Positions 6,912 to 10,698 of a DNA stretch of 10,698 nucleotides are shown one piece after another. Source of the stretch: Bacillota bacterium (lineage in GTDB: Bacteria; Bacillota; Bacilli; Tumebacillales; Effusibacillaceae). The position numbers and the translations under genes were made by a program. The notes beneath the pieces are model-generated. The model was given only the letters and a program-made list of their open reading frames with translations. It was not told the DNA's origin and did not search any database. The stretch spans positions 1-10,698 of the forward strand of contig JAGVBM010000026.1 in the NCBI GenBank assembly GCA_020059765.1, written 5' to 3'. Numbering within the stretch: position 1 is the first letter of the stretch; the number at the start of each line of letters is the position of its first letter.

Positions 6912-8414
6912 ATGAGGAAGCATGCACGATCGAATAAATGGCTGACCGCTGTACTTGTGTTCGGATTGACGACACCGGGCGCCGTCTTGTCGCTGCCAAA
7001 CCGGATCATGGCAGCCGAAACGAACCCGATCAGCGAAAGAGAATCCACTTTGCTCGAATTATTTACACTCATTCGTGACTATCATTGGGAACAAGTCGAT
7101 GAAGACATCTTGCTGCGCGGGGCGGTTCAAGGGATGTTGGATGCATTGAACGATCCCTATACGACCTATTTCACATCGGATGAGTACCAAGCCTTTGTCA
7201 ACAGCATTAACCAGACGTACGCGGGTATCGGAGTGCGATTGGGCGTTGATGAAAAAGGGTATTATGCGGATGAAGTATTTGCCGGTGCACCTGCAGAAAC
7301 GTCCGGCATGAAAAAAGGGGATCGCATCTTGGCGGTTGACGGTCAAGATACAATCGGGCAAACGCTGGATACGGTGGGAGGCTGGCTGCGCGGCACAGAA
7401 GGAACCACTGTCAATCTGAAACTGGAACGGGCCGGACAGGACCCCTTTTCTTTGACGATTACCCGCAAAGGGATTACACTGCCTTCTTTGACTTCCAAGC
7501 TGTTGGACGTGGAAACCGGATACATCCGCATTCTATCCTTCAGTGCGACGGTTGGGGATGAATTCGATTTGGCGTTGGCCGATTTGCAGCGAAAAGGGGT
7601 CAAATCCTTGGTGCTTGATTTGCGAGGAAACGGCGGCGGATTTTTGCCGGCTGCGGTGCAGATTGCGGATCGATTTTTGGCGGGGGGATTGATTGCCAGC
7701 ATCAAATATCGGGGCGGTGAGGATCGTATCACTGCCGATGTGGAAAGTGTCCAACTGCCGGTGAATATTCTGATTGACGGAGGCAGCGCCAGTGCGTCCG
7801 AGTTCTTGGCCGGTTCCTTGCGCGCCAACAAGCGGGCGCTTCTGGTCGGTGAGCGGTCCTTTGGAAAAGGTGTCATCCAGCAAGTAGTTCCGCTGCAGGA
7901 CAACAGTTATTTGAAGCTGACCACCGAGCAGTTTTATTTCGCCGACGATACCTCCCCGCACCATGTGGGGCTTACGCCGGATGTGACGATTCGCAGCGAA
8001 GACCTGACGCTGCCCGTCGCGTTCCAGATGCTTCATCCGGGGCGCGGCAAAACGGTGACGTTTGATTTGGCGAACAAAAAAACCTTCGTGAATTCGATCG
8101 AACTTCACGAACAGAAAACGTTTGTGAAAGAGAATTTGACCTATGTACCGCTGCGGTTCACGATGGAAGCTCTCGGATCGGAAGTGATTTGGAATCCGGC
8201 AGAGTGGTCGATTGCCTTCCAGTATGAGGGGCGTTCCGTGAAAATCATGATGGGCACCGGGGACATGACGATCGACGGTCAACCGGTGGTTCTGTCTCAT
8301 CCGTTGGTGGTCGAAGAGGGAACGTCGTATCTGTCCTTGGAAGCGGTTAAAGCGGCCTTGCACCCGGACGTAGTATCAAACCAAGCAGATCGGATTGAAA
8401 TTTCGGATAAGTGA
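6912..8414 (+). CDS. Secreted S41/CtpA-type serine protease with PDZ and C-terminal stalk domain
   Basis: A 500-residue carboxy-terminal-processing peptidase. ATG 6912 is preceded by GGAGAGGAG (6892-6900) at a rather long 11-base spacing. A signal peptide or N-terminal anchor covers about 1-35 (basic start, hydrophobic 11-28, MAA|ET). The N-terminal helical part (about 44-95, ending LNDPYTTYFT) is typical of the family. A PDZ domain spans about 103-185 (YAGIGVRL, GDRILAVDG). The peptidase core follows, with LRGNGGG and the catalytic Ser-Lys pair S294 (second Ser of SASAS) and K319 (FGKG), plus Q323; the Ser-to-Lys distance of 25 matches E. coli Tsp. It should be an active endoprotease outside the membrane. 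Residues about 385-500 are a stalk/CuAO-N-like domain (TYVPLRFTMEALGSEV-W), which replaces the peptidoglycan-binding tail seen in some CtpA/CtpB proteins and may anchor the enzyme at the wall (inference). B. subtilis CtpB acts in sporulation signalling, but equivalence is not shown here. Confidence 0.93.
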   Translation: MRKHARSNKWLTAVLVFGLTTPGAVLSLPNRIMAAETNPISERESTLLELFTLIRDYHWEQVDEDILLRGAVQGMLDALNDPYTTYFTSDEYQAFVNSINQTYAGIGVRLGVDEKGYYADEVFAGAPAETSGMKKGDRILAVDGQDTIGQTLDTVGGWLRGTEGTTVNLKLERAGQDPFSLTITRKGITLPSLTSKLLDVETGYIRILSFSATVGDEFDLALADLQRKGVKSLVLDLRGNGGGFLPAAVQIADRFLAGGLIASIKYRGGEDRITADVESVQLPVNILIDGGSASASEFLAGSLRANKRALLVGERSFGKGVIQQVVPLQDNSYLKLTTEQFYFADDTSPHHVGLTPDVTIRSEDLTLPVAFQMLHPGRGKTVTFDLANKKTFVNSIELHEQKTFVKENLTYVPLRFTMEALGSEVIWNPAEWSIAFQYEGRSVKIMMGTGDMTIDGQPVVLSHPLVVEEGTSYLSLEAVKAALHPDVVSNQADRIEISDK

Positions 8415-8458
8415 CCTGAAAAATCCTAAGTTTGCAAACTCCTGCGTGTGCCCTAATT

Positions 8459-8516
8459 CACCCCGGATCGGCGGAGTCGCTCCTGTCGTGTTCGGGGTGT
8501 TTATATTGGTTTTTTG
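8459..8516 (+). terminator. Probable terminator after the S41 protease gene
   Basis: CACCCCG (8459-8465) pairs with CGGGGTG (8493-8499), enclosing an inner hairpin GGAG-TCG-CTCC (8473-8483). A T-rich tract ending in TTTTTT (8510-8515) follows, though some 10 bases after the stem. The branched shape and distance make it less certain than the other terminators here. Confidence 0.5.
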
Positions 8517-8572
8517 CTTCTGGTATTCGCTGGAGAATTGTGGTTAGATAGTTGCGTAGGAAGTGAGAAAGG

Positions 8573-10195
8573 ATGGGCGTAATGCGGCGAAGCAAATACC
8601 CTGTGCTATGGATCTTGGCATTGTTTGGATTGTTTGCGTTTTTCATCTTGTCGGATCAGGAAGAATCGGCTTCTGAGCAGGTTAGTTCAATCAACCGCGA
8701 GACGGCGGGTCGACTGGCGGCCGATTTTTTACATACAAAAGGAGTTTCTGTGTCGGAGTTAAACCGTACGGTTCTGTACCAGGGTGAAACCGAGATGGAT
8801 GCGTATTTGCAGCGGCACGATCTGACGGATCAATTTGCCGCGAAGCAAGACAAGGCATACCCACTGACAAGTTGGCTGGTGACGTATTTTCAACCGGGGG
8901 AAGACACCTATCGGGTGTGGATTGACGATGCCAGCGGACATGTGTTGGGATACGAACTCAAGTCAAAACACCGACCGGCGGGACCTGCGATCACTGGCAG
9001 AGAGGCGATTCGACTGGCGCAAGACGAGTTGTTTCATCATGGGGTGCGTTTTTCCCGGTTAGAGTTGGTAGAGGCGGAATCTGAGAAGAATCTGCCGCCG
9101 ACTTCCCGGGATGACTATATTTTCCGCTGGAAAGACACCGGCTGGGATGTGGGACAGTCAAGCTTCTTTCACGAAGTGAAGATTGCCGGCAAGCAGGTGA
9201 CAAGTTACCGGGCCTACTACGAAATTCCGGAAAAGGATCAGCAGTGGTTTGCCAAGCAGGAAACTTTGGGAACGATTCTGACGTGGATCAGCCTCCTGGG
9301 GATGCTTTTGTTGGTTATTTTCTCTTTGGTGGTGGCCTTTGTCCATCCGCGGCACGAGGTGGATTGGGAGAGGGGGCTTGTACTTGCCTTGATTTTATTG
9401 GGAATCGGCTTGCTGACCCATTTAAACGATTGGCCGACCTTCTTGACGAATATGACGATCGATTTGGGAATGCCCCTGGTCGTGATCTTGTGGGGCACGG
9501 CCCTGTTGATCAGCGTCATTGCGGTTTTATCCAGCGGTGCAAGTTATATCGCCGCAGTTGCCGGATCGATTTTGCAAAACGACCTGTGGCGTGACAAGTG
9601 GCTGCATTGGGGAGATGGAGGGTGGCCGGAACGGCTTCGCGGAGCGGCCTTTCGCGGCTATTTGCTGGCTTTCGTGTGGTTGGGGCTGCAAAGCGTATTT
9701 TACTGGATTTCGGAAACGTGGTTGGGTGTCTGGACGGAAAACGATTATTCGATGACTCCATGGAACTATCTGGTGCCGGGACTGTTCCCGATCCTCGCTT
9801 GGACGGCGGGAATCGGCGAAGAAATTACCTTTCGTTTGCTCGGGATGGGATTGGTCAAGAAATATTTGCGCAGCACGTTTTTGGCGCTGCTGCTTCCGTC
9901 GATGATTTGGGCGCTGGCCCATTCGTTGTATCCGGTTCATCCCTTTTACACACGTTTTGTTGAGTTGACGTTATTTGGCATGATGATCGGGTGGTTCTTT
10001 TTGCGTTATGATCTGGAAACGGTGATTTTCGCCCATGTGGTGTTCGATACGGTGCTGATGAGTTTGCCGGTGCTGTTTGACGGCTCCTGGGCCGACCGGA
10101 TGTGGGCGGTCGGCTGGTTGGTCTTGCCCGCCGCGATCGGACGTTACGCGCACCTGTTGCAGCCGCGAATGATTCGGCAGAGGGAGTTCCGGTGA
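8573..10195 (+). CDS. CPBP-family intramembrane glutamic protease with PepSY-like ectodomain
   Basis: 540 residues from ATG 8573; an in-frame ATG at 8582 is equally plausible, since AGGAAG (8558-8563) serves the first and AAAGG (8568-8572) the second. Residues 11-27 form a first membrane segment. About 28-230 form a soluble, presumably extracytoplasmic domain with two PepSY-like halves (e.g. YRVWIDDASGHVLGYE near 113-128). From about 231 onward there are several membrane segments. The CPBP (CAAX protease and bacteriocin-processing) motifs are all present: EEITFR (E416, E417, R421), the second-motif histidine H450 (WALAHS), and H488 with D492 (HVVFD). Members of this clan include Rce1-type proteases and bacteriocin self-immunity proteins; no bacteriocin genes are nearby. 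The ectodomain makes it much longer than the usual 200-300 residues of CPBP proteins. The substrate is unknown; signal sensing or envelope quality control is possible. Confidence 0.9.
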   Translation: MGVMRRSKYPVLWILALFGLFAFFILSDQEESASEQVSSINRETAGRLAADFLHTKGVSVSELNRTVLYQGETEMDAYLQRHDLTDQFAAKQDKAYPLTSWLVTYFQPGEDTYRVWIDDASGHVLGYELKSKHRPAGPAITGREAIRLAQDELFHHGVRFSRLELVEAESEKNLPPTSRDDYIFRWKDTGWDVGQSSFFHEVKIAGKQVTSYRAYYEIPEKDQQWFAKQETLGTILTWISLLGMLLLVIFSLVVAFVHPRHEVDWERGLVLALILLGIGLLTHLNDWPTFLTNMTIDLGMPLVVILWGTALLISVIAVLSSGASYIAAVAGSILQNDLWRDKWLHWGDGGWPERLRGAAFRGYLLAFVWLGLQSVFYWISETWLGVWTENDYSMTPWNYLVPGLFPILAWTAGIGEEITFRLLGMGLVKKYLRSTFLALLLPSMIWALAHSLYPVHPFYTRFVELTLFGMMIGWFFLRYDLETVIFAHVVFDTVLMSLPVLFDGSWADRMWAVGWLVLPAAIGRYAHLLQPRMIRQREFR

Positions 10196-10237
10196 ATCGA
10201 AGCCTGGGAAAGTAACAATACCCCATCCCAAGAAGGA

Positions 10238-10267
10238 TTTACCAATTAAAACTATAAAGAGTATAAT
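10238..10267 (+). promoter_or_regulatory. Candidate sigma-A promoter of the HicB-like gene
   Basis: TTTACC (10238-10243) and a perfect TATAAT (10262-10267) are separated by 18 bases, giving a predicted start near 10274 and a leader of about 43 bases before the ATG at 10317. The position between two genes with no other promoter-like sequence supports it. Confidence 0.6.
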
Positions 10268-10316
10268 TAAGCAAGCGGGTTTGGAGTAGATCCTCTGCAT
10301 GGGAGGTTTTCTGTAC

Positions 10317-10604
10317 ATGAAACGAGACCGGTATATTTATCCCGCCATTTTCGATTATGAAGAAGATGGGATTTCCATAGAATTTCCTGATTTGCCTGGT
10401 TGCTTGACAAGTGGTAATACTGATGCGGAAGCTTTACGCATGGCAAAAGATGCATTGGCTCTTCATCTCTACGGTATGGAACAGGACGGTGAAGAAATAC
10501 CGCAACCGACACCCGTCTCCCAGTTAAGACCCAAAACGAATCAAGCTGTTGTTTTGGTGGATGTTTGGATGCGACCGTTTCGTGATGAAATGGAGCAACG
10601 ATAA
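10317..10604 (+). CDS. HicB-family antitoxin-like protein, apparently lacking its DNA-binding tail
   Basis: 95 residues from ATG 10317, chosen because GGGAGG (10301-10306) lies 10 bases upstream; an earlier in-frame ATG at 10299 has no ribosome site. The protein shows the HicB partial RNase-H-like fold: YPAIFDYEEDGISIEFPDLPGCLTSG (residues 7-32), then the helix TDAEALRMAKDALALHLYGM and a proline-rich EEIPQPTPVSQL. HicB normally neutralises the HicA mRNA-degrading toxin and represses its own operon through a C-terminal ribbon-helix-helix or HTH domain. Here the protein ends shortly after VVLVDVWMRPFRDEMEQR, where family members typically continue into that domain. No hicA-like gene lies on either side, and it has its own promoter and terminator. 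It may be a solitary HicB-like protein with another partner, or a truncated remnant. Confidence 0.85.
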   Translation: MKRDRYIYPAIFDYEEDGISIEFPDLPGCLTSGNTDAEALRMAKDALALHLYGMEQDGEEIPQPTPVSQLRPKTNQAVVLVDVWMRPFRDEMEQR

Positions 10605-10661
10605 CAGGAAAGCGAAATAGTCTGATCCGCTTGATTTTACTATCAAGAATTATGCTGAAAC

Positions 10662-10696
10662 AAACTCCCCTTGCACATCGTACAAGGGGAGTTTTT
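10662..10696 (+). terminator. Rho-independent terminator after the HicB-like gene
   Basis: AAACTCCCCTTG (10662-10673) pairs perfectly over 12 bp with CAAGGGGAGTTT (10683-10694) around a 9-base loop and ends in a T run at the window edge. Confidence 0.9.
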
Positions 10697-10698
10697 AC

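Noticed and set aside
7533..8363. Long minus-strand open frame (276 codons) opposite the S41 protease
   Set aside because: It mirrors the well-supported protease gene, has no recognisable domain and an R/H/Q-rich shadow composition.
8458..8646. Minus-strand 62-codon frame over the gap before the CPBP gene
   Set aside because: Overlaps the terminator and the start of the CPBP gene, with no domain or ribosome site seen.
9527..10318. Several minus-strand frames opposite the CPBP gene
   Set aside because: They overlap one another and the coding sequence of a gene with intact catalytic motifs; composition is that of shadows.
10630..10647. Small hairpin CTTGAT / ATCAAG after the HicB-like gene
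   Set aside because: Only 6 bp with no T run; the 12-bp hairpin at 10662-10694 is the real terminator.

Overview
The window reads like a chromosomal segment of an endospore-forming, S-layer-bearing Bacillota. A Spo0E-type sporulation phosphatase, SLH-anchored surface protein, secreted proteins with copper-amine-oxidase-N (stalk) domains, strong AGGAGG-type ribosome sites and TTG/GTG starts all fit. The mix is reminiscent of Tumebacillus/Effusibacillus (Alicyclobacillaceae), but that is an impression, not a search result. No rRNA, tRNA or CRISPR was seen.

Layout. Bases 1-767 hold the 3' part of a protein ending in two stalk (CuAO-N) repeats, closed by a hairpin terminator. Bases 870-4511 encode a 1213-residue secreted protein with Ig-like repeats and three C-terminal SLH domains, again followed by a strong terminator. 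Bases 4677-5796 form a compact unit: a tyrosine recombinase gene on the minus strand flanked by perfect 25-bp repeats in inverted orientation. Each repeat is a near-palindrome with a 6-bp spacer, the form of a tyrosine-recombinase core site. Right of it lies a small operon: a 58-residue Spo0E-family protein (5886-6062, TTG start) and an EAL-domain protein (6092-6808). Next come a secreted S41/CtpA-type protease with PDZ and C-terminal stalk domain (6912-8414), a CPBP intramembrane protease with a large PepSY-like outside domain (8573-10195), and an orphan, apparently shortened HicB-like protein (10317-10604) with its own promoter and terminator.

How it may work together. The most interesting part is 4677-5885. 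Inverted sites predict inversion, not excision, of about 1.1 kb. A candidate promoter for the recombinase lies outside the segment, while a second candidate promoter (TGGTCA-17-TATAAT) lies inside, behind the recombinase gene, and points outward. In the present orientation it points away from the Spo0E-EAL operon; after inversion it would point into it. This suggests, without proving, a phase switch coupling a self-inverting recombinase to sporulation and c-di-GMP control. The remaining genes are mostly envelope proteins and proteases with no visible link to the switch.
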